From Bostrychus sinensis (lineage: Eukaryota; Chordata; Actinopteri; Gobiiformes; Eleotridae): a stretch of 64,000 bases of DNA. Location of the stretch: positions 3,421,649 through 3,485,648 of the forward strand of contig CM036243.1 in NCBI GenBank assembly GCA_020698575.1. The letters run 5' to 3'. Within the stretch, counting starts at the first letter, position 1. Each line of letters opens with the position of its first letter. This document shows positions 42,752 through 55,669 of the stretch, in pieces. The notes beneath the pieces were generated by a model that worked only from the letters and a program-made list of their open reading frames with translations, was not told the origin of the DNA and did no database searches. The position numbers and the translations under genes are program-made.

Positions 42752-43027
42752 CTAAACCAGGGCCAAAAACAGAACAGAACTCAACTCAGGTACAGTCATG
42801 ATGAGAGAGAGCTGCTCTACTTTGACTGCTTCTCACCTCGAAGAGCAGTACTCAGAAAATACTGACTCTACCACTAAATATGAGTATAAACTGACTGTCA
42901 GAGGTGGAAAGAAACTGGATACTGTAGTGGCTGTGGTAATAGTAGTAGTAATTGGTGGTAGTAGAAATGGCAATACTTATGTAAACTTAACACTTGGACC
43001 TTTTTACTCAAATAACTTATTTCCATT

Positions 43028-43260
43028 AGGGGTTGTGGGTACTGGAGCCTATCCCAGTCTCTTTGGGCCTAACTGGAGAGAGGCCAGTTAGTTGCAGGAC
43101 TGACACAGACAGACAACCATTCACTCTTACATTCATTCTCTATAGGACATTTAGAGTTACACGTTCACCTAACACATGCATGTCTTTGGAGGGCAGGAGA
43201 AAGCCAGAGCACCCAGAGAGAACCCATAGTAACACAGGGTGATTTGAGTACTTTTGAGCA
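43028..43260 (+). repeat. Common fish interspersed repeat
   Basis: GGTTGTGGGTACTGGAGCCT, ACCATTCACTCTTACATTCA and CATGCATGTCTTTGGAGG are hallmark blocks of a repeat dispersed in fish genomes. A partial copy is at 49250-49420. Confidence 0.55.
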
Positions 43261-43564
43261 CCTACTTTTGATGTGAGGTCAGATACAAACTATCCAGGAT
43301 GCTCATCACCATGGTAACAAGGGACCGAGGCTGTGTCTGAATGTGACCTCTAACCCCTCAATCACTATATGGTGCACTATAGGGATTAGGGATGACATTC
43401 AGACACAGCCCGAGTTTTCAGATCAGCAGAACGATAGCAGACAGGTTCACTCTGTCTGTGTACAGTGGGCAAATACTGCCCTCTGCTGGACTTGCGCTAC
43501 CCCTCCACCTGTAAGCTACAGACAAGTTTTTTTTTTTTGCAAGCCACAAAAGCAAAGGCAACAA

Positions 43565-44090
43565 GGTCATCTTAACATCCTCATCCTCCTGGACCGCACC
43601 GCAGCTTTCGACACCATCGGTCACTCCAGTCTCCCTAGACCTCCCTTAACATCACCAGCTCTGCTCTGTCCTGGCTCAAGTCATATCTCACAAACAGACA
43701 TCAACAATTGCTCCTCCTCCACTGCTCCCCTGTCACAAGGCGTCCCCCAAGGTTCGGTGCATGGCCCTCTCCTCATTCATTCTCTACATTTCCCCCCTTG
43801 CTAACATCTTCCACTTCATTTCCACTGCTACGCTGATGACATACAGCTCTACATTGCCACCAAGTCCATAAACTCCCAAACCCACTCTATCCTCACCCAC
43901 TGCCTAACAGAAATCAAATCCAGAATGTAACAAAACTTTTTCAAACTGAACTGTAATAAATCAGACATAATCATCACTGGCCCAAAAAACCTTACTAAAT
44001 CCACCCACAATTTATCCCTTAACATTGACAACACAACCCTTTCTCCTTCTCCAACATCAACCAAATAACCCAGGCCGCATTCTTCCACTA
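43565..44090 (+). pseudogene. L2-type LINE reverse transcriptase remnant
   Basis: LLDRTAAFDTIGHSSL, then QGVPQGSVHGPLL and (frame changed) the CYADDIQLYIATKS catalytic block are in L2 order. Several frame changes and stops are present, so the copy is dead. Confidence 0.8.
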
Positions 44091-44270
44091 GGGTTAAACT
44101 AGGTCTAAACCAGGTCAAACCAGGACTAAACCAGGTCTAAACCACAAACAAAACTAGGTTTAAACCTGGGCAAAGCAGGACTAAATAAGACTAAACCAAG
44201 ACTAAGCCAAACCAGGACTATAGGGTGTACACAAGACTAAAAAGGTTGGCCACCACTGGGCTATACTATA
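44090..44270 (-). repeat. hAT-like minisatellite family fragment, inverted
   Basis: AACCAGGACTAAACCAGGTC-type units end in AAAAAGGTTGGCCACCACTG, the inverse of the family's CAGTGGTG(G/C)CCAACC end. Confidence 0.6.
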
Positions 44271-44384
44271 CTGTACTATACAGCCAGTGGTGGACAAAGT
44301 ACTCAAAATCTGTATTCAAGTAAAAGTACTACTTTAAGATAATATTACTCAAGTAGAAGTAAAAGTAACAAAAAGGCAGGGAGA

Positions 44385-44530
44385 AGATAGATTAGATACT
44401 TTATTGATCCCAAAGGAAATTCAGATTCCAGCAGCAGCTTCACAAAGTAACAAAATACACTCAGCATGTAGTATTAGTAAGGTGCAAGACAAAGAATAAA
44501 ATAGTATAATAATATATAAAAATACAAATA
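44385..44530 (-). repeat. LINE 3' tail
   Basis: On the minus strand it ends TTTGGGATCAATAAAGTATC followed by TAATCTATCT. This is similar to the tail at 21363. Confidence 0.5.
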
Positions 44531-45257
44531 AGAACAGTAATTGAGTAGCATCTGTAGATCCAGTTATCAGAGTGCCTGGGTATTTTGTTGTTTTTGCATG
44601 TAGAAGTAAAAGTACTTCACAAATACCACAACAAACTCTTTAAAAATAAGTCATCTGGACTTGGTTTGAAAGGTTGAAGGCTTTCTTTATCTAGGCCACA
44701 CTCATTTGTTGTTATTACATATTTGCAATTTGCAAACACAGAGGATGTGTGGCTTTTTTAGTTTTATCAGCAAGAAACTTGTCAAAAGAAACTATATTCT
44801 GTAACAGTCCCAAGCCCAGATAACTAGAAATGATATATATACGTATCTACCTTTGTATTTGCCCACCTCCATTTTTCGTCAGCCCACCCAAGTTCAGCAG
44901 GCTGGAACCAGGGCTGTCAGGAATAAAAACATTTTTAAACAAATCAAACTTCCTCAGGATTTGAACTGTAAAAGACTTCCGAGTACTACCAGGAGAAGGC
45001 CATCAGTGGTGTCTGTCCCACAGTTTGAGAACGATTGAAGGATTCAAAAAGCTTTATCATCTGTTTGTATAGAACAGAACATTTTCTTTGATGTGCTCTA
45101 GAAAAAAAGGGGCTATATTCTACTTTTATTCACATTTTTAAACCAGTCTCGGTCTCCTCTAGAACAGCAGCACGTTTTACAGCCTTTAAAACATTATCTG
45201 ACTAAAGGAAAACATTTAATAATTATAATTAATAAGTACTCTACTGATGCCATAAAG

Positions 45258-46011
45258 CAGTGGTGCCCAACCTTTTTAGTCTTGTGTACCCCCAGGACCT
45301 GGATTAGTCCTGGTTTGGACCCGGTTTAGTCCTGGTTTAGTCTTAGTTTAGTCCTGGTTTGGCCAGGTTTAAACCTAGTTTATTTCTAGTTTAGATATAG
45401 TTTAATTCTGGTTTAGTCCTGCTTTGACCTGGTTTAGGCCTAGTTTATTTGTGACTTAGACCTGGTTTAGTTCTGGTTTTAAATCTAGTTTAGTTCTGGT
45501 TTTAGACCTGGTTTATTTCTTGTTGAGTTCGGGTTTTAGACCTGTTTTTTTTTCTGGTTTAGTCTTGGTTTAGTCCTAGTTTGACCTGGTTTAAACATAG
45601 TTTATTTCTGTTTTAGACCTAGTTTAGTTTTGGTTTTTTGACCGGTTTTATTCTGGTTAAGTCTTAGTTTAGTCTTGATTACACCTGGTTTAGGCCTAAT
45701 TTATTTCTGGTTTAGATTTAGTTTAGTTCTGGTTTTAGATCTAGTTTATGTCTTGTTGAGTTCTGGTTTTAGACCTGGTTTAGTTCTGTTTTTGACCTGT
45801 TTTTTTCCTGGTTTAGTCTTAGTTTAGTCCTGGTTTAGACCTTGTTTATTTCTGGTTTAGCCCCTGATTTGTTTTTTCTTTAGTGTCCCCTCCCTGCTAT
45901 AGTCCTGGGTTAGTCCTAATTAATGTTTATTTTAGTCCTTGAAAGCCAAATATATAATACCCCCTGTAATGTGGTCCTAGGGGGCCCTGTACCCCTGGTT
46001 TGGAAACACTG
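45258..46011 (+). mobile_element. Large hAT-like element with 11-bp-type repeats
   Basis: CAGTGGTGCCCAACCTTTTT begins it and TGGTTTGGAAACACTG ends it. About 600 bp of degenerate CTGGTTTAG(T/A) units lie inside. Flanks CCATAAAG and CTATAGCC match at only 4 of 8, so the target duplication is doubtful. Confidence 0.6.
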
Positions 46012-46152
46012 CTATAGCCATTTCTTGGCTGTCCCCTGCCTGCTGACATTAACAAATTCGTTGTTAGGCTTTTTAACTATATTTTTACAGGTGGTTATTT
46101 TTCTGTTATTGACTGTTATATTATTCTGTTTATTGACTGACATTTGTTACCT

Positions 46153-47199
46153 GGGTCATTCCAGAATTGGAGGACATTTAGGCATCAAAAGTTTGGAAAA
46201 AATGACTCTTAATTTTTTAATTTTCTATCACGTATTTAAGAAAACAGTGTAATAAACTGTCAATTGATTCGTCCAGCTCAAGCATCAACAGTACACTTTT
46301 TATAAGATGTTTTATTTCTTGCGTGCTGTGCTTAGTGCAGCCCTGTTAACAAACATCAGGAACCTTAAAAAGGATTTATATAGATAAATGTTAAATAAAT
46401 CCTTTACCAATAAGTAAGAAGGTCACATTTACATTGAATAATCACTTAATTTCAGACAGGTATTGACCTATTATTATTATTTTTACAAAAATGTTATTGT
46501 AACAGGGTTGAAATAACGGTAACAGGGTTGAACAGACACATTACTTTGCATGGTAGCATCTCTGCTTTCAGCAGCGCTTGGTGCTGTGCAAGAAATCTGT
46601 AAAAATCAATTAAAAATGTAAAATGTTGATTGTAAATACTTTCCATTAAAAAAAGTTAATGAGTTCATGTTGAGTAATTAATCTCACCCAGGTAGTTATT
46701 GTACAATTAACATATACCTGATGGCAACAAATGAATAAAAAATAGCCATTTATGTTTTGGAAAATATAATAATATATCACAAACAATAAATTATACATAC
46801 ACATTTCATTTTACTCAGTCAGTGAATTGTCAGTACTTGATTTACTGAAGAAAATGCAACCCTGTTACTCTGATTACAGTAACAGGGTTGAAAGTAACAG
46901 GGTTGCAAATCAACACTGTTTTTAACTTTTTTTCAGGAACAGAGGCTAGCTTTGGAACGTAATGTTACTGTTAATGTTAAGGATAGACTTGGTTATAATA
47001 ATGAATAAAGAAAACTTTGAAGCAGTTCGTCTTTCTCTTCTGATAATAACCAATGTAACAGGGTTGCATTGGTTAGAGTGACGCACACAGTCAGTGCTGA
47101 TAAAACTGCAAAATAAGTGCTTGTTTAAGGGTTTGGTGCATGGATTGATTATTTTTTTAGGGGGAAGACAGTAAATGTCCTCCAATTCTGGAATGACCC
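46153..47199 (+). mobile_element. MITE with 28-bp perfect TIR and internal 12-mers
   Basis: The first and last 28 bp are perfect inverted repeats (beginning GGGTCATTCCAGAATTGGAG). ACCT flanks both ends (46149-46152, 47200-47203). Inside are six copies of GTAACAGGGTTG: at 46499, 46519, 46879, 46894 and 47055 direct, and at 46857 inverted. There is no transposase. It ends about 290 bp before the first plk1 CCAAT box. The superfamily was not identified. Confidence 0.8.
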
Positions 47200-47479
47200 A
47201 CCTCTTCTTTCAATAGCATGGCAGGCTAAAAAACACCCAAATCATAACCACTTTCACCTCCAGCTCCACTTTCATATTTAAATGAATACCACTAATAATA
47301 AAATATTAGTTTAAAACCTTTTTAACGGGTCAGAAATTCGCCTTTTATCTGAATTTGTACCGCAAAGTACATAGGTTTACCAGAGATCAGTAAAAAACAG
47401 GAATAAACGTATCAAAGCTATTATTAAAGCCCACTGCGCCTACATTTCCCGTCGACCTTGTGTTTGAGGAAACGCCGAC

Positions 47480-47960
47480 GTCGCCTCAACCAATCACGCC
47501 GAAGCTTGTTCTATACTTGCTCCGTGATTGGCTGTTTTTGTGTCAAGGCTCCCATGATGCCTTGCCGCAGCGCTTCGGAATTCAAATGTAGCCAGCCAAT
47601 CAGCGAGCGCCGTAACGACAGAGGCAGCATTTTAAACTTGTTATACTGGAGACTGTTGTTAATAGACAGAGGAACAGGGAGGACGCTGAGGCCGCCGGGG
47701 ACACGTTTGGAGACACATTTTGGTTCAGATATTGTATTTTTTAATGCCAGGAAGTGCGCTTTTTATAGTTTTTTTGCTTTTTTAGTTTTTTATTCGCGTT
47801 TGACAGGGCTTTGGTGAGTTTTGAGGCGTGTATGAGGACTAGCGCTTCTTCACGTTGCTTGGTTAGCACTTGCGTAAACTTGCGTTCCCCGTCACGTAAT
47901 CAACAATAGGGTTTTAAAGTTTAAGACATACACAAAAAAAAAAAAAAATCTTTATTCGAG
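47480..47960 (+). promoter_or_regulatory. plk1 promoter with CCAAT boxes and a CHR-like site, plus 5' UTR
   Basis: Three CCAAT boxes are visible: CCAAT at 47490-47494, inverted (ATTGG) at 47527-47531, and CCAAT at 47596-47600. A TTTAAA hexamer follows at 47631-47636, about 30 bp after the last box. NF-Y-bound CCAAT boxes upstream of a CHR hexamer (TTTGAA or TTTAAA) are the known layout of G2/M genes controlled by DREAM and MuvB-B-Myb-FOXM1, which fits PLK1. The stretch is more GC-rich than its surroundings. A T/A-rich leader with a 14-A run directly precedes the ATG. The transcription start is inferred to lie near 47640-47700. Confidence 0.6.
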
Positions 47961-50900
47961 ATGAGCGCAGGCGTCCCGAAGCCGGCCACCTCCGCGGCGG
48001 CCGCACATGGCGACCCCAAGTCCGCTCCCCTGAAGGAGATCCCGGACGTCCTGGTCGACTCCCGAACCATGAGGAGATATTCCAGGGGAAGGTTTCTGGG
48101 TAAAGGGGGCTTCGCCAAGTGCTTCGAGATCACCGACCTGGAGAGCAAGCAGGTGTTCGCGGGCAAGATCGTGCCCAAGTCCCTGATCCTGAAGCAGCAC
48201 CAGAGGGAGAAGATGAGCTCCGAGATCGCCATCCACAAAAGCCTGAGCCACCCCAACATCGTTGGCTTCCAGGGCTTTTTCGAGGACGACGACTTTGTGT
48301 TTGTGGTGCTGGAGCTCTGCAGGAGACGGGTGAGTACGCACAAGGGAGACGTGTTAGCCTAGGGTCAACGGTTGCCACACAGGGGCCCTCTTCTGTTGTC
48401 TCCTCTCCACCTCTGGGATTTGCTGCAGAAGAAATATGCATGAATTCAATCTTCTTTGGGTTTAGAATGAGTCCAGTGTCAGATTTACACGTTAAGTTTT
48501 ACAAAGATGACCAAAATTAAGGCAGTGTTAATATTTTGGGCGAGGTTATTGCACACATTTCTTCAACAAGTCTTGGTGCATTTGACATTTTACAAAAAGA
48601 CTTGAAAGCTTCAGAAAACCATACAAACTCCTGTCATGTAATTCAAGTAAGTACATGAAGCTAGGGCTTAAGTTTTGAATATGAATTAGTTTATTGATTA
48701 AAAACACTGAAAGAGCCAAATCAATTTAGTGACAAGTCTTTAGATTGTTTTGAGATTTTTTATGCGTTTCTATTTGTTAAAATGGGGACAGCTGGGAGGA
48801 AAATATGAATGTTTTTAAAGATATGTAATGTGACAAGAAACCTACAACTGTGACTGTAGGGACAGTATGGTTACCTCATAATAGCCATATTGGTGGAGAG
48901 TAAATGATTTTGTATCCCCCACCCTATGGCAAATGGCAGATTACATAAAAACAGCTGTGGAGAAGGGACTCCCACAGCACAGTGGCACACTACAGACACA
49001 GCTTTGCCACCATGCATAAGTGAATATTCCTAATTCTTTTGTCCTTCCAAGGGAGGAGAAAAGGCCCTTGCATCAAATCCAATACCATTTATACAAAAAA
49101 ATCATTTGGAGAAGGCAAATGCAATACCCCTTTGAGTTAAAGTGACCCTGTACCTTCAATAGACTTGTAAAATAGTACCTTAATCATTATTACTAACATG
49201 AATATTCATCCAGAAATTTCCTTATGCAGTTTTATTTAAAGCTTAGGCCTATCCTAGCTGCTTTGGGAGTGAGGCGCGGCACATCCTTCACTCCGGTTAA
49301 TTACAAGACCTACGTATGGGGATGATTTGTTTACAGGCAGTTCACCATGGACACCAGTTCACCTGTACATACCTATGTTTGGAGGAGTGGAAGGAAGCCA
49401 TACTAGCACGAGGGAACGTACAGATTGCACACAAGCAAGAGCAACATTATAAAACATACACGCATAATACAGAATATGGAAACTGGGAAAATATAAAAAT
49501 AAAGTCCGGGATTGATGGCAAGCATATAAAAACTAATTGTAAGAGGTTATATCTATTATGCATGGGCAAAGATGAATAAAAACTGTTCTGTATTTTTGTG
49601 TTCCAGTCGCTGCTGGAGTTGCACAAGCGTCGTAAGGCCGTGACGGAGCCGGAGGCGCGGTACTACATGATGCAGCTGCTGAAGGGGGTCCAGTACCTCC
49701 ACAACAATCGCATCATCCACAGAGACCTCAAACTGGGCAACATTTTCCTCAATGATGACATGGACGTCAAGATTGGTGAGCAGACACTCTCTCGGCCTGC
49801 TGATCAACTTGAATTGTCAAAATACGTGCTTTAAAGTTTACCAAAGTTGGCATATTTGTGTCTAGGGGACTTCGGTCTGGCAACAAAGATCGAGTTTGAC
49901 GGGGAGAGGAAGAAGACGCTGTGTGGAACGCCCAACTACATCGCTCCTGAAGTGCTCTGTAAGAAGGGCCACAGCTATGAGGTGGACATCTGGTCTCTGG
50001 GCTGTATACTGTAAGTTTAGCCACACATGGTGATTTATATATGTGTATTGTAAGGAGTTTGCATTATAGAAATAGTCTCTCATAAAATAAGTTGAATTGA
50101 ACTTGTCCCTGTGTCTCAGGTATACGCTGCTGGTGGGGAAGCCTCCATTTGAGACATCCTGTTTAAAGGAGACCTACAACCGCATCAAGAAGAACAACTA
50201 CACTGTCCCCTGGGTAAGTTTGGCAAAAAGATCCAAAAATCAGTAGTTCCACATTTAAAGGTTTGATGCCACTCTTCAGCAGTCTAGATTTTCTTAGTTT
50301 ATTTAAGGTAAGAAGGTTACTAAGTTCTGCTTTTAAAATGTACAGTTTGGGACTCGGTGTGATGGTTAAATGAATGGTTAATTGTTGTGGGGTGAATAAA
50401 GCACCCTGTGCCTCCTCCTATTGTCAAAAACATCACTTGCAAGTATGAGCTGTCACAGAAGGCTTTAGTTCTTTGTCTTGGTAGAAAAAACTTTGTACAG
50501 ATATAGAGTGGAAAACTAAAGTATAGCTGCACGAGGAATCATGCAGGAGTCGACTGGATTTGCTCTAAAATATAGGAAGAGCTCCGTAGGGGAAAATAAG
50601 GCAAAAACTTCAAATAAACTAGCAAAGTTACTGAGTATCGCTTTAATATTTCATCACACAAGATTGAGTGAAGTGCTGCCGTAGGTCAAGGGTTTGATTC
50701 CATGATGCCGGCACTGGCAAGTTCTCTGCATACCTACACTTATGTATAATGTGAGCAAATGTGGCCCCAGAAAAGATCCTTGAGGTACTCTGTGTGTTTT
50801 ATTTTATTTTTTTTGTATTGTACTTTCAATTCACAGAAAAGCCTGAAACATTAAGTTTGGAAAGAATCGGAAAATTTCAAATTTGCGCACAACACTCTTG

Positions 50901-53586
50901 TGGCATTGTAGTATTCAGGCCATTAGTTTCACATTTTTATGCAGTAATGTACAATTTCTTTGCAAAGTTTAGTATCAGACACCTGATTCTCTACCATACT
51001 TGTGCATATAAAGTGGAAACAAATGGGCTGCAAAACCAGTCCTTGAGGTACAAATCACCTGAAAATAAGTTGTATTGTAATTACTCAAAAATTTTGAAAT
51101 ACAAAATATTCTGTCCAAAGAACACTTTTTTAAATGCCATGTTGGACTTTTCTACCCCATAACCCTCAACACAACAGTCCTTTCAATAGTTTTTATTGTA
51201 TTTACATGTTTTCTTGTTTCCCTGCAGCACATCAACCCATCGGCCTCGTCCCTGATCAAGCGCATGCTCCACGCTGAGCCCTCGCAGAGACCCACTGTCG
51301 CAGAGCTCCTCACAGATGAGTTTTTCACATCCGGATACATACCTCTCCGTCTGCCCACCACCTGCCTCACAGTGCCCCCCAGGTTCTCAATCGCCCCCTC
51401 CACTGCGGCCGAGCTGCAGAACCAAAGACGGCCACTCACCGCCATCAACAACAAAGGTAACAAACGATCCATAGTCAACAAATAGTTTATCTATGAAGAT
51501 GTTTAACTGGTTCTGTTTTTAGGAGGAACAGACAAAGTGGAGATGAAGGAGGAGCAACCACTAAAGTGAGTGAGACAGAGTAAAATACAGTTTATAGTTG
51601 TAGAGCAAAGCCCTTATTGTTACTGGAGTGGTACAGGTAGTTTTCTAAAGGAGAAAAACACATTAAAGGGGATCCATGTAATTTTTTTTTAAAATTAAAC
51701 ACAGGGTTTCAGCAGAGTCTTAAATATAAAAATGTAAATTTAAGACAAAAAGTCTTAAATTTGCTGAGATGCAGAGTATTAGGTCTTAAATACATTTAAA
51801 CAGATTTTAAATATGCCATGTACATTTGATGCAACTACGTGCGGTCACTAGCTTATTCTAAAATGCCCAGTTAAATACTCAAACGTATTACTGTTGCCAA
51901 TACGAGAGCTCTGATTTATTTCTTTTTTCTTTTTTTTTTTTTTTTTTTCTTACTGAGGCCAAAATGCTTTGTGGCACTCAATGTCACAAATGGTCAAAAC
52001 AAAACGGTTGTAGCCTTGTTTACGGCTTACCTTTTATGTACACTGCATGCCTTTGAAATAGGGTCTTAATTTTCTTGAACAATGGTCTTAAAAAGGTCTA
52101 AATAAGTTTTAAATTCAATTTGGAGAACTACAGAAACCCTGTAAACAGCCTTTGAGTGTATGTGATGACTTAAAGTAGCTGCAGAGCGAATAAAGCCTCC
52201 TGCATCACCTGGTTCCTCCAAGATACACCTGATGTATCTTGGAGGAAAAAAAACAGCTGTGCATGAATAGGTCACCAACCTGGTGTCAGTGAACTCCTGG
52301 TTAGTCATAACAACAAACCAGTGATGGCTCTTATTTTTTACCCAGAATTTTTGTTTAAAAGCATCAAATCACACCAAGGGTATCAGAGCTACAGCTGCTT
52401 GTGTCACTCTGTATTACAGACTACTCACTAACTAAAACACAAAGCTGTGGCCACAGAGCCCCATACTTCTACATGATGTCCTTGTGAAATGGCTGCTTGA
52501 CTTCACAAATTACGTTGCACTTCTCTCGACGTGCGACAGTAGCAGCTGACCATTTTTTTCCTGTACGCTCGCATGTGGGAGTGATGAGCAACAGAAAGGA
52601 TGCCAAGCGACTGAAGTCAGCTTTATGCAGATATAAAGTGACTGCCAATCACAGAACAAGTTTTGGCTGACTTTGGATAGGAATTGGTTCATGCACAAAA
52701 GTAATATCTTATACCTCTTGGCCCACGTCAGTGACATGAATTTTGTCAATTTGGTGTGACTCCAGCCTTATACTAGTACAAGGAGGAGAAAACAAGTGGC
52801 TGAGCAAGGGGTCACACAGGAGTCAACTGGGCTCCTGAGTTTTTACGATGGTGCTCCACTCCCAAATGTAGGAGGAGCTCAAGAGAAATGTGACCAAAAT
52901 AATGAGGAAAGTTGCATGGTCCCCCTTCAAATGATTGTACTTCACCTTTTGGTTGTCCCTGGTTTAAACACTGCAGTCTGTGGACTGGAGAATATTCACA
53001 GCATTTTAAATGACAGTTACCCTTCTATAGAATGGTCATGTTAATGTAACCTGTGTCCTTGTCCACAGAGAGCCAGAGCCAGAAAATCACCTCAAAGAGA
53101 TGTTGCAGCAGCTCACCGGCCTGATCGCAGCCAAACCTTCAGAGAGGATGCACGTCAGACAAGGTCTGTTTATAACATGCACTTAAGGCTTTAGGGAGCT
53201 ATCAGTAGTTTTGAGTTTGAACCATATTGACATTTTTATTGTCTTTATTTCCAGAGGAAGCAGAGGACCCTGCCTGTATCCCCATTTTCTGGATCAGCAA
53301 ATGGGTCGACTACTCTGATAAATATGGCTTGGGTAAGGACAAAAACACATTCAGCAGATGCACACTCGGCCACCATCCTTGAGAAGTAACTTGTACTTTT
53401 AGCCTATAACCCTGCTGTCTGCCTCCTGCAGGTTACCAGCTGTGTGACAACAGTGTGGGCGTGCTGTTTAACGACTACACCCGCCTGATCATGTACACTG
53501 ACGGAGACAGTCTGCAGTACATCGACAAGACGGCAACGGAATCCTACCTCAGCGTGCGCTCTTACCCCCAAGCACTCAACAAGAAG

Positions 53587-53624
<38 letters not shown>

Positions 53625-55669
53625 GGACTGTCCTCGTCCACAGTATCTGTCTCTGTGTACTGATCGGACTTGTCTTGTGCAGATAACGCTGCTGAAGTAC
53701 TTCCGGAACTACATGAGCGAGCACTTGCTGAAGACCGGAGCCAACATAGCGCGGCGGGAGGGAGACGAGCTGGCCCGACTGCCCTACCTGTCTCTGTGGT
53801 TCAGAACCAAGAGCGCCATTGTCCTGCACCTTACCAACGGCACCGTACAGATCAACTTCTTCCAGGTGAGAACAATGATTTAACTTACCTAAACTCGTTT
53901 GTTTTATTTGAATTTATTGTGTGTGTTCAAAATAGTTGAAAAACTGCTTGCTTTTAGTTCTTGCATTATGTTAAATTACAGAGGTCCAAATTTGCCTCTT
54001 CCTGGAGACCCCATATGTCCCCAATTGAGAGAATATAAGTACATATTGCACTGTTCTATAAGACGTACCGGAATTTGGTTAAGGTTTTACACAAGACACC
54101 CTTTCTTCTGTTCATCTAGGCCTGGGACCAGTAAAAAAAACAGGGTAGCCCCAAGATCTTAAAAGCATTAAATAGGGTATTAAATATGTCAAAATCGAGG
54201 CAGTAAGTTGAAAATATTATTAGTAAGTATTCAATTTTGTTCATCTTTAAATCTGTCAAAACATTGATTAATATTACACAAAAGTGTAGTCACTGCAATA
54301 ACAAAATATATTTATTGAAATGCATGATTAATTCATTTTTTTTATATTTATGCAGCACAGGAGTTCTTTCAGCTGTATTAGACTTTTAAAGTAAACCCTT
54401 GTGCTTCAGAGAGTAGTACAGATAATTCCTTGGTGTAAAATTTCACTGTGGCATTAAAAGTCTTAAACCTGGAACTACACTGAGTACATTAGCTTGTGCC
54501 CTTGTAATGAATGTAATGTAATGAATAAATAAAAAAACAATTTACTGACAAAATATATTATGGAATAATATCCCTTGTTTTTGGACCATATTCAGTGTCA
54601 CTGGGACACTTGACCTAGCTTGTCTTTTATACATTTCAACATTTAATATGGAGACACAACCTGGCCTTGGTTGAATGATGACAGACTTTTTTTCTTTCTT
54701 TGAAAATGTAATATGAACTTTTGTATCATTTCTCTATATTGACATTCATTTATTATGAGTGTCGGGTTTTTGTGGTCCAGTTGTGGGATGTCGGTGGGCT
54801 TTTTGCACATCTGGGCTTGCTTTTGCGACTGAGTTACAATGACAGTTCAACGTGAAATTTTTCTGTGTGTAATATTATATCTGCAGTTCATTGCCTATTG
54901 TATGCAGACACATGTAGGCCCTTGTATATGCAGGTCTGCATGTCATTTTTATGGTTTAGTTGTCCTTAGTGTCATTTCATTTTTCTTTACAAATAAACCC
55001 CAAAGCAGTAAACATGCATACAAAAAACTTCAGTGGAGAGGGAGTTTCCTTATGCCACTTCCTATATAATACTTAAAACACACTTGTGTCATGAGTTGGG
55101 CTGTGCACCCTGAGGAGGGCCTTTGAGCTGAAAGGTGCGTTTCATTCATTAGCCATGTATTAATAAAAGCTTTTTAATGGAGAAGGCAATCAGATTGTGC
55201 CTTGGATTTGTTTTTCAGTTACGAGGTATCAGTTTTTTTTTTTTTTCTCTCTCTCCAAAAAGCACCTGACTCGTTCTTTAATGCACCACACTGGACACTT
55301 TTAATTCTATTTATAAGTCATTTCAGTCATATGGGTCTTAGCTTAAAAAAAAAAGTGTATGAACCCTGCAAAAGGTGCTGGGATAGTCTACAACAAACCA
55401 ATGTCTCAATTGTATTTTGCTGACGTATGCTGGAACACTCCTCCTGACTAACCCGTAACTGACCTCTCTTCCAGGACCACACCAAGCTGATCCTGTGTCC
55501 CCTGATGGGCGCCGTCACCTACATCGACGAGAAGAAGGAATTCCGCACGTACAAGCTGTCCCTGCTGGAGGAGTACGGCTGCAGTAAGGAGCTGGCCAGC
55601 CGCATCCGCTACGCCAAGCTGATGGTGGAGAAGCTCATGGACAGCAAGCCCTCTGCAGCGGCGCAGTAG
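47961..55669 (+). CDS. plk1: Polo-like kinase 1, 11 coding exons, complete
   Basis: Exons: 47961-48329, 49607-49775, 49866-50010, 50120-50213, 51228-51456, 51523-51565, 53069-53163, 53255-53332, 53432-53586, 53683-53865, 55475-55669. All phases match, giving 584 aa (human 603). This mitotic Ser/Thr kinase acts at centrosomes, kinetochores and the midbody. The kinase domain shows the glycine loop FLGKGGFAK (residues 45-53), ATP lysine in FAGKIVPK (K69), HRDLKLGN (D163), DFG (D181) and the activation-loop threonine in KKTLCGTPNYIAPE (T197, equivalent to human T210). An RRPL destruction-box motif lies at residues 326-329. The polo-box domain keeps the phosphopeptide-binding residues W398 and the H522/K524 pair (human W414, H538/K540). 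The linker between the domains is shorter than in human. The start is the first ATG after an in-frame-free leader and is followed by an Ala/Pro-rich N-terminus as in the family. Confidence 0.98.
49250..49420 (+). repeat. Partial interspersed repeat in plk1 intron 1
   Basis: CCTATCCTAGCTGCTTTGGG and CTATGTTTGGAGGAGTGGAA resemble the repeat at 43028. The rest of this 1.3-kb intron shows no feature. Confidence 0.45.
51704..52135 (+). mobile_element. CAGGGTTTC-type MITE in plk1 intron 6
   Basis: CAGGGTTTCAGCAGAGTCTT and the inverse CTACAGAAACCCTG end it. AGTCTTAAATTTGCTGAGAT inside matches the copy at 39266. Confidence 0.65.
53589..53620 (+). repeat. (CA)n microsatellite in plk1 intron 9
   Basis: About 16 CA units lie directly after the donor site of exon 9, in an intron of fewer than 100 bp. 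Confidence 0.9.
54137..54470 (+). mobile_element. Degenerate CAGGG-type MITE in plk1 intron 10
   Basis: ACAGGGTAGCCCC on the left and AAAGTCTTAAACCTGG near the right, with internal TTAAAAGCATTAAATAGG, tie it to the 39266/51704 family. Confidence 0.45.
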
